64,000 bases of DNA from Pseudomonadota bacterium (GTDB taxonomy: Bacteria; Myxococcota_A; Polyangia; Polyangiales; Polyangiaceae): assembly GCA_023398955.1 (NCBI GenBank), contig JAEWRL010000227.1, forward strand, positions 1 through 64,000. Reading direction: 5' to 3'. The notes beneath the pieces were generated by a model. It searched no databases. It saw nothing but the letters and a program-made list of their open reading frames with translations, and was not told where the DNA came from. Shown one piece after another: positions 45,001 through 53,048 of the stretch. The translations under genes and the position numbers were made by a program. Positions within the stretch are counted from its first letter, which is position 1. Every line of letters begins with the position of its first letter.

Positions 45001-46143
45001 TTTTTCGTTGATATCTTGTCCCTGCCCTGCGTTGAGCAGAGCGGCATGGGCGGGCAGGCCAGCAGCGCGAAGGAGCCCAATGAGCAGCGTCGCTTGGTCT
45101 TTGCAGTCGCCATAGCCGCGAGCGACAGTTTCATCGGGTGCGTGAGGTATGACGCTCGATTCCCCGAACTCGATCCCCACATAACGGATTCGCGTCTTGA
45201 TCCATTGGTAAAGCTTGGAGATCCTCGCAGCGTCCGAGTCGCTGCTCGAGGTGACTTGCTGCACCGTGCTCGAGAAGTCGATCCCGGCGAGCTTCTCGTC
45301 GACGATACTTGCGTAGCTGTGGGCGAGCGGCTTCCAATCGTCGCCCGTTCCGAAGTCGATGGAAGGCCAGAACGGGGTGTTGGTGGGTAGCAGCGGTTCT
45401 GGCGGTTCGAGTGCCCCGTAGGGGCCCCCCGTGAAGGTCGTGCGGCGCCAGCCGTCCTTCACTTCTTCGGTGCGAGCAACCTCCGCCTCGCGGACGTCGA
45501 AGGAGACTCTCAAGTCGGCTGGGCTCTCGACCACGAGCTCGAACGAATCCTGCGGCACGCTCGTCTGGACTGCGACCGAGTGCATCTGCTGCTTGGCGAG
45601 AAAGGGTCGATGGGTCGCCAGCGTGATCTCCTCCTCCACCACGGAGCCGATAGCGACCGAAGGGAGCGGCGCTCTCAGGAGCCGCGCGTCGCTATACATG
45701 TCGGGAGCGTCGGGATAGGCGGTTTGCTCAGTGATGGCGCTCGGATCGAGCAGTAGTGTGGTCTCTTTGCCGGAGGCGTCCCGGTTCGTTACGCTCGCGG
45801 TGATGATTGGGCGCTTCATGTGCCAAGGTGCCCAATAGGCTTGCGAGTGGGCCCAATTATCGACTCCTTGCTGGTCCAGAACTCGGTACCGCTGGCGGAA
45901 CGTATGGGTGTAGGTCCCGTCCGCCATCAGTCGGAAGGTGATACGGGTCTGCTCGACATGCACCGGGGCCGCCCGTTCCGACACCTGGCGAGCGACGAGC
46001 TCACGGTCGTCTGCCGCGGCCGGAGTGAGCGGTCGTCCCTTCGAGCATGCCGCCGCGAGCAGCACGGTGCTCAGCAGCAAGAGCGCCCACCCACGTCGAT
46101 GCTGCCTTCCCCCAGGCCCTGGTTCGCGTCTATTGAAGCGCAT
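42061..46143 (-). CDS. Very large lipoprotein: DUF3857-like, transglutaminase and TPR domains
   Basis: A 1360-aa exported protein. The signal peptide ends in TVLLAAACSKG (lipobox). Residues 60-320 match the DUF3857-type beta domain (FRLMADGTYTHTFRQRYRV, SVVEEEITLATHRPF). Residues 330-420 are a transglutaminase-like domain: KLYQWIKTRIRYVGIEFGE, the catalytic Cys in GYGDCKDQATLL and an FDVFNHMIVVV histidine. The last 600 residues are helical TPR-type repeats (PLAAARLAQRELERAPQDG, ALAAYRKAYQMAPEDLES and many more). Such proteins are common in myxobacteria and Bacteroidetes; the likely work is cross-link remodelling or scaffolding at the envelope. ATG at 46143; a GTG lies three codons upstream. 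Confidence 0.85.
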   Translation of the reverse strand: MRFNRREPGPGGRQHRRGWALLLLSTVLLAAACSKGRPLTPAAADDRELVARQVSERAAPVHVEQTRITFRLMADGTYTHTFRQRYRVLDQQGVDNWAHSQAYWAPWHMKRPIITASVTNRDASGKETTLLLDPSAITEQTAYPDAPDMYSDARLLRAPLPSVAIGSVVEEEITLATHRPFLAKQQMHSVAVQTSVPQDSFELVVESPADLRVSFDVREAEVARTEEVKDGWRRTTFTGGPYGALEPPEPLLPTNTPFWPSIDFGTGDDWKPLAHSYASIVDEKLAGIDFSSTVQQVTSSSDSDAARISKLYQWIKTRIRYVGIEFGESSVIPHAPDETVARGYGDCKDQATLLIGLLRAAGLPAHAALLNAGQGQDINEKLPAFDVFNHMIVVVATEPPVWLDPTAEFVRPGSLPVGDQGRLALVATSDSVGLVRTPSADPAMNTYREEREVFLGNHGNARVVERSQATGFMESELRATFARPQRDVKKGLSEYAERMYYTKDVGKIRYDDAHALERPYEVEFAADDSSVGVTAILDASTEAREDVLWSWLPSVLTGSQGDQDRRGPLALPVPYDAELLWKIHAPPGFTASRLPEPTDIALGPARLTRTVTKTPSGAVEVKARFTTGKALYSASEVKQFRQALWKYRQTLIPHVYFNHEAKTLSEAGKPLAAARLAQRELERAPQDGFARMRVAWILAPYLMDAARREARRAAELAPQNATLQRELGSLLSQNAAGTDLGYGYDRVGALAAYRKAYQMAPEDLESRLRIAVVLEHDDHGKRYASRDLDEAIRIYDAIPEKELAEFSEGAFRHNALYALFWAKRHEELSQRLSKLGAQSIPADLAIMNAAALSGPEAAIAEAKRLSLTGKELADALEAASGTLALARRYDGAAMLVESAIASSADATRLQSRARVLRKLKKVDVAKLPTNTPAQVVTKLIAAALSDHDELAEVGRQLLSRRGFSSSGKSSALDEFEAMRAAVGTSSVSGEMTADIGVAGLELHSEGSDELGYRVRTKLDYGAGKRFNVYVVRERNGYRVRAFGDDLAELGAEALHAAKSGNAKAARRWLDWARDSFRAVGGEDPLRVAPFARLYSAGQGDVMLSAAALAATSVNGELAVPVLEKARAATDDPKRRQVLSHALALAYATLGRPEQQYEIARTLHEDLPESAIARDLTLGALWELGRYAEYQKRVLALLRGADKDERTELLARQVAVHEAQGQMRRARQLNDQLIKRGEADGTRLNNQAWLGLFVGAGERDLEHALRAAEMTRDATRLHTLACLYAELGRVDEARRTLTELWQKRESPEPADIDWFVVGRMAEHFGLREAARHAYAKVQRPSKPWPTSTYALARKRLKRLGT

Positions 46144-46475
46144 AGGCTGCACAGTCTACCCCGAAGACCTTTCCTGCTGAACAGTCCTCCTGAACAGGGT
46201 GTGTCGGTCCAGACCCAGCGGGCGAGCACAATCCTTGAATGACAAGCTCTGGACGGCACCCTGCTCGACCCATTCCCTTGGTTCTGCAGCGAACTCCGCC
46301 GTTCCGACTAGCCCAGCCGGGATACCCAGCGGCGGTTCGTCCGCCAATGATTCTGCACGGATTGCAGTCGGTGCCGACTGCGCTTATGCGTGTGTATTGG
46401 TGCGGTGCGCGCCGGTCGTTGCATCCGAACTACCACACGCCGGGACACCGCAGGTCCGAGTTGCGGAGCTAGACA
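46144..46475. other. Divergent intergenic region, 332 bp
   Basis: Promoter space for the large lipoprotein and the ArsC-like gene. A short minus-strand frame (46156-46347) ends with CARPLGLDRHTLFRR, which looks like a Fis-type helix-turn-helix; it starts with TTG and is not called as a gene. Nothing else is recognisable. Confidence 0.4.
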
Positions 46476-46826
46476 ATGACAGACACCGTGAGAATCTACC
46501 ACAACCCCCGCTGCAGCAAGAGTCGTGAAACGCTGGCGCTGTTGAGAGATAGAGGGGTCGAACCAACAGTGGTCGAGTACCTGAAGGCTCCGCCCACGCG
46601 CAAAGAGATAGAGCGGCTGATCGAGATGCTGGGGGGCGACCCGCACGTGCTGGTGCGGGCGAAGGAGCCGGCTTACAAGGTGAGTGGCCTTAGCAAAACA
46701 AGCAGCTCCAGGGAGGTTGCCGCTGCCGTCGCGGCTGAGCCCGTGCTTCTCGAACGCCCGATCGTCGTCAAGGCAGGCAAGGCGGCCATAGGTAGGCCAC
46801 CGGAATCAGTCCTGGACATCCTTTGA
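46476..46826 (+). CDS. ArsC/Spx-family thioredoxin-fold protein (arsenate-reductase-like)
   Basis: A 116-aa glutaredoxin-linked ArsC-type protein. RIYHNPRCSKSRETLALLRD carries the single catalytic Cys; LERPIVVKAGKAAIGRPPE near the end is the typical RPI motif that contacts the anion. EYLKAPPTRKEIERLIEML lies between. It would reduce arsenate to arsenite with glutathione and glutaredoxin, though many genome-scattered members have no arsenic role, and no ars genes adjoin. ATG at 46476. Confidence 0.9.
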   Translation: MTDTVRIYHNPRCSKSRETLALLRDRGVEPTVVEYLKAPPTRKEIERLIEMLGGDPHVLVRAKEPAYKVSGLSKTSSSREVAAAVAAEPVLLERPIVVKAGKAAIGRPPESVLDIL

Positions 46827-46955
46827 TCGCCAGGGGCCTTGTCGACATCTGCATCCCGGCTGGTCCTCGCTAGCCCCGACGGGGAGGACGGCTGGGCAAG
46901 GCGCTCGAAGGGGAATCATCCTTCTCTGCGCTCTTCTCGCTAGCGAAAGCGTCGA

Positions 46956-48497
46956 GTGGGCTTGACGTCCAACCGTCCGGTGGGAATAGCTGATGGGGTG
47001 TCCTACCTCGAGCTACGCGAACACTTCCGCCGACTAGGGCACTTGAGCGAAGTCGCCGCCATCGTGGAATGGGACCAGGCGGTGAATATGCCAGCGGCGG
47101 CAGGTCCGTCCCGCGCGCTGGCCATGGCTGGTGTCGCCCGTCTTCGCCACGAGTTGGTCGCCGACCCTCGCGTTGGCGATTGGCTGTCGGAGGCCGAGGG
47201 CAATGAGGGGCTCACCGGCTGGGAGATCGCGAATCTGCGCGAAATGCGACGAGTGCACACGCGCGCCACTGCGATTCCCGCGGACCTGATTCAAGCCAGC
47301 ACCCAAGCAGACAAGGAGAGCGAGCAAGCGTGGCGCAGGTGTCGCGCCGAGAATGACTTCGTGTCTTATGCGCCCTATCTGGAGCGTGTCGTCGAGCTCA
47401 AGCGCCAAGTGGCTCACGCCCTCGCCGAGCATTTGGCCATTCAGCCCTACGATGCGCTCGTGGACGAGTTCGAGCCCGGCATCACCAGTGCGCAGATCGA
47501 TGCTCTGTTCGAGCCCCTCGTTGGTTTCCTTCCAGAGTTCACCGACCGGGTGCTGGAGAGGCAAGCGGAGCGGCCCTGCCTCGCGCTTTCGGGACCATTT
47601 CCCATCGAGGCCCAACGTCGGCTCGGCCTCCAACTGATGCAATCCGTCGGGTTTGACATGAGCGCCGGGCGTCTGGATGTGAGTCATCATCCCTTTTGCG
47701 GCGGGGTGCCTCGGGACGTCAGGATCACCACTCGCTATGACGAGGCGGATTTCACGTCGGCCTTGATGGGGATCCTGCACGAATGTGGTCACGGGAAGTA
47801 CGAGCAGGGGCTACCCCCCGAATGGGAGCACCAACCGGTCGGGCTCGCGCGCGGGATGGCCCTGCACGAAAGCCAAAGCCTGCTGCTAGAGATGCAGGTG
47901 TGTCGCGGGCCTCAGTTCATTGCTTTCGCCGCTCCCAGGATTCGGGACGCCTTTCCGCGCGCCGTGACGGCGTGGCCCGAATCGTATTCCATCGAGAACC
48001 TGACCGCGCTCGCCACGCGCGTGCGGCGCAGCCTCATCCGTGTCGATGCCGACGAGGTCACCTACCCCGCACATGTCCTGCTCCGCTATGATTTGGAGCG
48101 GCGGCTCATTGCTGGAAGCCTGCGTGTTCGTGAGCTTCCCGAGGCGTGGGACGACCGCATGCGATCTCTCCTCGGTTTGGGTGTATCCGGTAACGACAAG
48201 GACGGATGCCTGCAAGACGTCCATTGGCCGTCTGGGGCATTCGGCTACTTCCCCCTCTACACCGTTGGTGCGATGATCGCGGCCCAGCTATTCGCCAGCG
48301 CCAAGCGCGTGATGCCTACCTTGTTGGATAGTATTGGTGCCGGCGACCTCACACCGCTGGACGGTTGGCTTCGGGAGAACGTCTGGCGTTGGGCAAGCCG
48401 CTACTCCACCAACGAGTTGCTCGTGAGGGCGACGGGCGAGTCGCTCAATCCGCTTTGCTTCATCGATCACCTCACGGCGCGCTACCTGGAGTCCTGA
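46956..48497 (+). CDS. M32 family carboxypeptidase (Taq type)
   Basis: A 513-aa zinc metallocarboxypeptidase. The family marks are SHHPFCGGVPRDVRITTRYD, the zinc ligands in ILHECGHGKYEQGLP and the third ligand glutamate in ALHESQSLLLEMQV. LFASAKRVMPTLLDSIGAG and the Trp-rich REYLWRWASRYS-type end agree with the M32 helical fold. Length matches the family (about 500 aa). Cytosolic, no signal peptide. Start is a GTG at 46956; an in-frame GTG eight codons later is possible. Confidence 0.9.
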   Translation: MGLTSNRPVGIADGVSYLELREHFRRLGHLSEVAAIVEWDQAVNMPAAAGPSRALAMAGVARLRHELVADPRVGDWLSEAEGNEGLTGWEIANLREMRRVHTRATAIPADLIQASTQADKESEQAWRRCRAENDFVSYAPYLERVVELKRQVAHALAEHLAIQPYDALVDEFEPGITSAQIDALFEPLVGFLPEFTDRVLERQAERPCLALSGPFPIEAQRRLGLQLMQSVGFDMSAGRLDVSHHPFCGGVPRDVRITTRYDEADFTSALMGILHECGHGKYEQGLPPEWEHQPVGLARGMALHESQSLLLEMQVCRGPQFIAFAAPRIRDAFPRAVTAWPESYSIENLTALATRVRRSLIRVDADEVTYPAHVLLRYDLERRLIAGSLRVRELPEAWDDRMRSLLGLGVSGNDKDGCLQDVHWPSGAFGYFPLYTVGAMIAAQLFASAKRVMPTLLDSIGAGDLTPLDGWLRENVWRWASRYSTNELLVRATGESLNPLCFIDHLTARYLES

Positions 48498-48567
48498 ATA
48501 GTGGAAGGGCCAAGAGCAGACCGCGGCCCAGGGTTCGTCTTCGAGGAGAGTGTTTGCTCGTTCGGCA

Positions 48568-49263
48568 TCACGGTGCACAGACCTTTGCGCCGCGTTCCGC
48601 TGCCGGACGAGTGACACACCGCTCATACCAACGTGCCACGTTGCCGTAGCTGCCGAATGCGATGAGCTCTCCTGCACCGTAGAAGTCGAGCATCGTGCCG
48701 ATCCAGGGGAAGACGGCGATATCTGCGATGGAGTAGTCCTCCCCTGCGAGATAGGACCGAGCGGAAAGGTGCTGGTCGAGCACGCCCACGAGGCGCTGGG
48801 ATTCCGCTCGGTAGCGCTCCAGGGGGTAGGGGTGCTCGCATTGCTCCCGAGCGAACCGATGGAAGTGGCCAAACTGCCCGAACATTGGGCCGATGTGACC
48901 CACCTGGAAGAACAGCCATTGAAGGCATTCGCTGCGCTCCACTGGGTCCTCCGGAATGAGCTTGCCGGTCTTGTTTGCCAAATGCCACAGGATTGCACCC
49001 GATTCCATGATGGTCATCGCGCGCCCCCGATAACCCTGCGGATCGACGAGGATGGGGATCTTCGAGTTGGGGCTGATTGCCCGGAACTCGTCCGTGTGTT
49101 GCTCGCCCTTGCCAATGTCCACCAGGTGCGGCTCGTACTCGAGCCCCAGCTCCTCCAGGGCCACTCCCACCTTCTTCCCATTGGGGGTAGCCATCGAGTA
49201 GAGCTGGATAATCGCGGGGTTTTTGACGGGCCAGCGGGCACCCGGGGACGGTGATTGCGCCAT
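48568..49263 (-). CDS. Glutathione S-transferase (YfcG/YghU-like)
   Basis: A 231-aa protein with the N-terminal thioredoxin-fold domain (IQLYSMATPNGKKVGVALEE, then SPNSKIPILVDPQGYRG with the cis-proline) and an ESGAILWHLANKTGKLIPED glutathione-binding segment, followed by the all-helical C-terminal domain (YLAGEDYSIADIAVFPWIGT). The TPNGKKV sequence and short spacing resemble the nu-class YfcG/YghU enzymes, which act as disulfide-bond reductases. The start MAQSPSPGAR at 49263 is chosen; a longer frame upstream lacks homology. Convergent with the M32 gene. Confidence 0.9.
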   Translation of the reverse strand: MAQSPSPGARWPVKNPAIIQLYSMATPNGKKVGVALEELGLEYEPHLVDIGKGEQHTDEFRAISPNSKIPILVDPQGYRGRAMTIMESGAILWHLANKTGKLIPEDPVERSECLQWLFFQVGHIGPMFGQFGHFHRFAREQCEHPYPLERYRAESQRLVGVLDQHLSARSYLAGEDYSIADIAVFPWIGTMLDFYGAGELIAFGSYGNVARWYERCVTRPAAERGAKVCAP

Positions 49264-49379
49264 TCCATGCTTATGCACAAGGAAGCTTGCTTTTGCAAAG
49301 GAGTGCGCCGGAAAGCCGCGGGCTGGTTGCCCCAGTTCCGGTTCCTGGCGGGCTTCAGCTCGAGCATTATCCGCCGCCG

Positions 49380-50402
49380 TCACTTGCGGCCGGTAAGATA
49401 CTCCCTGGGCGTTGCACCAAGCATGGCGCGAAAGACGCGATGAAACTGAGCATAACTGCCGAACCCCGCGTCGAGGGCCGCTTGCAGGAGATTTCCCCCG
49501 CCGCGCTCTACGAGCGCGAGGAACCGCTCGAGCCGGAGGCGGTTACGGTACTCGACGAGGGAGAGCCCCATCTGCTCCCTGAAGGTGTGCGTCAACTTAC
49601 TGGCGCTGACGGCGAACCGTTTCGCGAGCGCCCCGCCATCCAGCGTCGGATCGCGGTGCAGCTCACGGATGACGGAGATGACGAGCGAATCGTGTCCATC
49701 TTCCCCAACGTGAGGAAGCCCAGCAAGGAGCGGGCGCCAGGGCAAGGAGCCGGCGCGGTGTCGCAAGGACTCGATGATGTTGCCTACGAACCGGCAGAAA
49801 ATGGCGGATTGAAGTTGACGGCCTTCGTCCACCTGTGCCGCGGACAGGGCAGCATCGTTCACCATGATGCCGATGGGTCCATCGGCGCCAAGGATGGGTG
49901 TGATGGCATTCCAGCCGCGTCCGACGACGCGCGTCTCACCCTCGTGCTGGACGGTGAGTGGCGCGTCCTCGAGCACCAGCCAACGGGCGATGCCTGCCAA
50001 CGCTCGGGCCGTTGCTTCGCGGTGATGGAATCCTGCCGTGAAATAGATGTGGTGTTCGTCTGTCGTTTCGCCAGCTAGGCCAGTCCCCCACGTGCCGCAG
50101 AGGGATTCACCCGCGTCATCGTACAAGAAGATTGCGGTCCGCTCGAAGCCGAGCCTGTCTCGACTTAGTTCGACGGCTCGACGTAGCACAGCGTCGAGGT
50201 CGCGATAAGTGGCAAGCTCGTCGGCTGCGGCCAGCACCGAGGCGACACCGCCGCTCGGACCAGAGACGCGGCTGGCTCCCGCCTTCGGGCCAACGACGAG
50301 GGGCCAATCCACGCGCCTCGCCTTCGTTGCGGGCCGCGGGGCGCTGGACGGGGAGCATGAAGGAGCCGATGCCACGATGTACCTCAGCGCGTAGTATCCC
50401 AT
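49380..50402 (-). CDS. GAF-domain AraC-family transcriptional regulator
   Basis: A 340-aa regulator. Residues 50-200 look like a GAF sensor (AVLRRAVELSRDRLGFERTA, IFLYDDAGESLCGTWGTG, ARWLVLEDAPLTVQHEGETR). The C-terminal 100 residues form the two helix-turn-helix AraC domain: DGGALAKRFAVSASKLTHTF and REQMGLSLVEYRNRLRLERF, then AALDAGFGSYAQFHRVFRAM. The ligand is unknown. The first 45 residues are low complexity. GST lies 116 bp downstream on the same strand, so it may regulate that gene. GH6 sits upstream on the same strand. Confidence 0.85.
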   Translation of the reverse strand: MGYYALRYIVASAPSCSPSSAPRPATKARRVDWPLVVGPKAGASRVSGPSGGVASVLAAADELATYRDLDAVLRRAVELSRDRLGFERTAIFLYDDAGESLCGTWGTGLAGETTDEHHIYFTAGFHHREATARALAGIARWLVLEDAPLTVQHEGETRVVGRGWNAITPILGADGPIGIMVNDAALSAAQVDEGRQLQSAIFCRFVGNIIESLRHRAGSLPWRPLLAGLPHVGEDGHDSLVISVIRELHRDPTLDGGALAKRFAVSASKLTHTFREQMGLSLVEYRNRLRLERFLALVERGGGNLLQAALDAGFGSYAQFHRVFRAMLGATPREYLTGRK

Positions 50403-50499
50403 GAAACCCTGGGCGCGCCTTCTCGCGCTAGCATGGTTGCTCTCATTTCCCCAGGGAGCGCGGCCATCCTTTCTTGGATGGTCGGGGTGAGCCGTGCGC

Positions 50500-50537
50500 G
50501 GAGCGAACCTGGTGTAAAGATCGACCAGGTTCGCTCC
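50500..50537 (-). terminator. Hairpin downstream of the GH6 gene
   Basis: GGAGCGAACCTGG (50500-50512) pairs perfectly over 13 bp with CCAGGTTCGCTCC (50525-50537) across a 12-nt loop. It is 40 bp beyond the GH6 stop. There is no T-run, so a factor-assisted terminator or a stabilising 3' end is more likely than a classical intrinsic one. Confidence 0.5.
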
Positions 50538-50576
50538 CGTGGTTCGTAGATACGGCGGGAGCCGGAGCAGCGTTCC

Positions 50577-51836
50577 TCAGAGCGGAGGGTTCGCGTTCTT
50601 GACAAGCTCCAGCAAATAGCTTTCGAACCACTCGCCGGCTTCGGGGGCACCGGGCGCGGCGTCGGCGGACGCACAATTCTCGTCGAAACGCGCCGCGCTT
50701 CGGTCGGCGACGCCGTCGGATTCGCCGGGTGGTTTCACCCAGAAATAGGCGTCTACGAGAGGTGCCGGATTGGCGCGTGGGCGCTCTCCCAAGCCTGCTC
50801 CTTCTATGTTGCACCAGTTGCCCCATCGCTCGCGGACGTCGCTTCGGCCGTTACGGCTCGTGTCGATGATGAACCCCTTGTTCGGTATGCCAGCAGCTGT
50901 CAGCGACTCGTTCAAGCGAGTGACGTAGGTGAGCTCGTCGGGGCAAGGGTTGCTGTCTTCGAGCGCCTTCCCCTCGGCCCCGTCGAGGGAGGTGTAGTTC
51001 GACACATTCGTGGCGAAACCCCGGATCCGGTCGACGCCGCCCGCCATGTCGAGCACCTCTTTGAAGACGCGAGCCATCCCGGCCCGGTTGCCATCCCACC
51101 CAAGCCAGCCCGAGTGTGCCGCGTCGAGGTAAAGGTAGACGTTGGGCAAGGACAGCTTGGCAATTGCGTAAGCGACGGAGTGCTTGTAGACGTGTTCCGA
51201 GAGTGCGCACTTGGGTACACCAAGATTCGTCACTACGTTCGGCAGCGAGTCGGGCTCGAGGATGACGACGATGCGCTGATCGGGGAAGGCGGCGAAGTGC
51301 TTGGCAAGGACGTCGATGAACTCCTCCCTGTACCGGCGCTCACCGTCTTCCTCGTAGCTCAGCTCGCCCGCAGAAGCCTTGGCAGAGCAATCGCGGTTCG
51401 GTAGGTCGTAGACGACCAGCACGGGAACGACGGCATGTCCACGCGCTTTCGACTGCTCTGCCGCGTCTCCCAGCCAAATGGGAACCTGCTCGACGGCGGC
51501 GATGGTGTCCACCCACAACCCCGTAGGCTGGTTGCCGACCTTCTCCAGCGGCTCCCGCAGCGCCGGATGCCTTGCTGTTGTCGCGTCGACCTGCGCCCGA
51601 AACCCCGGGTCTCGATAGAATTCGGCATTCGCGAACGGGTTGATGTCGGTCTGAGCGGCCGCCGTTTCTGCTGGGGCTACCGGGAGCGCCTTCAGAGGCT
51701 GCGGAGCGCTTGGTGTGCTGGTGGGGTTCGAGGCGGTGACGGTGCGCTGCGGCGCATTCGAGGTGCAAGCGACCAGTAGGCCCAAGGCGGCTAGCCCGAG
51801 CAAACGGCGGCGTGTGGGTGTTTGGCGGATGTTCAT
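50577..51836 (-). CDS. Glycoside hydrolase family 6 (cellulase-like) lipoprotein
   Basis: A 419-aa exported enzyme. Signal peptide RRRLLGLAALGLLVACTSN with lipobox LVAC. The GH6 barrel shows GLWVDTIAAVEQVPIWLGD, VLVVYDLPNRDCSAKASAGE, the catalytic acid in VVILEPDSLPN, YLYLDAAHSGWLGWDG, FATNVSNY, FIIDTSRNG and DAYFWVKPPGESDG. It would cut beta-1,4-glucan by inversion and be anchored on the cell surface. The ATG at 51836 follows AGGAGA at a good distance; a second start 8 codons upstream is less likely. Confidence 0.95.
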   Translation of the reverse strand: MNIRQTPTRRRLLGLAALGLLVACTSNAPQRTVTASNPTSTPSAPQPLKALPVAPAETAAAQTDINPFANAEFYRDPGFRAQVDATTARHPALREPLEKVGNQPTGLWVDTIAAVEQVPIWLGDAAEQSKARGHAVVPVLVVYDLPNRDCSAKASAGELSYEEDGERRYREEFIDVLAKHFAAFPDQRIVVILEPDSLPNVVTNLGVPKCALSEHVYKHSVAYAIAKLSLPNVYLYLDAAHSGWLGWDGNRAGMARVFKEVLDMAGGVDRIRGFATNVSNYTSLDGAEGKALEDSNPCPDELTYVTRLNESLTAAGIPNKGFIIDTSRNGRSDVRERWGNWCNIEGAGLGERPRANPAPLVDAYFWVKPPGESDGVADRSAARFDENCASADAAPGAPEAGEWFESYLLELVKNANPPL

Positions 51837-52108
51837 TGTTTCTCCTGGGGAGGCGTGCACCGGGCATGGTGACGTACGGTCAGAGAGGTTTTCCTCTCAC
51901 CTTTGCGGATCGATTCTCACGCCTCTTCGGCGCACGTCAGGAGCGTCGTCGGGCATCGCCGCGCGGGCGCTGTGCTTTTTCTCGAAGTGCCTCTTCCTGC
52001 GCAACTCTTCGATTTTACAGATGCTCGCACCCTCGACGATGGCGAGACGCACAGCGGCAACCGATTCTCACCTAATGCCCTTACTGGATTCCGTCGTTGT
52101 GGAAGTCT

Positions 52109-53035
52109 ATGAGCATCCGCGTCGTGACCGGGATCGCCGCTCGCAGCAGCATGAGATTCATGCTGGGGGTATTGGCAATGGGTCTCTGGCCCTCGGGCGC
52201 CGCCGCCGAGCCGAGCGAGGCGAGCTTTCCAATTGAGCCCGCAGCGCCATCGGCCGCCACGCCCCAGCCCGTCGAGCCTGGCCCCGCCGCTGCCTTGCCC
52301 CCCGCGGTGCTGGCACCGGTCGCGCCCCTTCCTACTGCCACCGCGCCCCGGCTCAAGCCCTGGGATCAACCTCTGCCTCCCGTGCCTCCCGTGCCGCCGC
52401 CGGCAGCCTCCCACCGCGAAGCGCCCAGTTGGAGCGCCCAGGAGCCAGGACAGCCGTCAGGTGCCTTACCGGGGAGCGACACTGGGGGAACGGGACTAGC
52501 CGATGACGATGAACAAGAGGAGTCCCTCAAGGTCCTTGGCGTGATGCTCGACGGGGGACTGCCAGATGGCGTGATGCTCTCACCCACCTACCGGCCCTTC
52601 TCGTGGCTCCGCATGCACGCGGGAGCTGGGACCAACTCCGTCAGTTGGGGGCTCCGCGGCGGGATCGCCTTCATCCCGTTTGGGCTTGGGCCGTCCCTCA
52701 CCGTCGAAGCTGGTCACTACTTCGAGGGCAATGCGAACGGCGTCGCCTCGAGGATTGCGGGCTCTGACTACGAGGACAGCGCGATGCTCGAGCGCATCGG
52801 TTACGATTTCGCCAACGCACACCTAGGACTGGACTTCGGTATGGAGAAGTTCGTGTTCTACATGCATGGTGGTATGAGCTACCTGCGAACCACACTCTAC
52901 AACGTGAACGAGACGCTCGTGCAAAACGGCGCGGACGGCGCCGACTCGGGGACCAGCTTGGCCGTCAACGGCGACCCCACCCTGAAAGGCGTCGTCCCCT
53001 CATTCAAACTCGGAATCGTCACCTATTTTCTCTGA
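52109..53035 (+). CDS. Outer-membrane-like beta protein with a proline-rich linker
   Basis: A 308-aa protein with signal peptide MRFMLGVLAMGLWPSGAAA after a short n-region. A Pro/Ala-rich linker of about 95 residues is followed by a beta-rich region: FSWLRMHAGAGTNSVSWGLR, GGIAFIPFGLGPSLTVEAGH, FANAHLGLDFGMEKFVFYMH and a C-terminal LGIVTYFL with the aromatic end typical of outer-membrane barrels. Function unknown. It is divergent from the GH6 gene (272 bp) and 13 bp ahead of the next lipoprotein gene, likely in one transcript. Confidence 0.7.
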   Translation: MSIRVVTGIAARSSMRFMLGVLAMGLWPSGAAAEPSEASFPIEPAAPSAATPQPVEPGPAAALPPAVLAPVAPLPTATAPRLKPWDQPLPPVPPVPPPAASHREAPSWSAQEPGQPSGALPGSDTGGTGLADDDEQEESLKVLGVMLDGGLPDGVMLSPTYRPFSWLRMHAGAGTNSVSWGLRGGIAFIPFGLGPSLTVEAGHYFEGNANGVASRIAGSDYEDSAMLERIGYDFANAHLGLDFGMEKFVFYMHGGMSYLRTTLYNVNETLVQNGADGADSGTSLAVNGDPTLKGVVPSFKLGIVTYFL

Positions 53036-53048
53036 TCGCGAGCTGATC

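Noticed and set aside
50401..50490. 29-codon plus-strand frame MKPWARLLALAWLLS...
   Set aside because: Signal-like but very short, without a ribosome-binding site, and opposite the start of the AraC-type gene.
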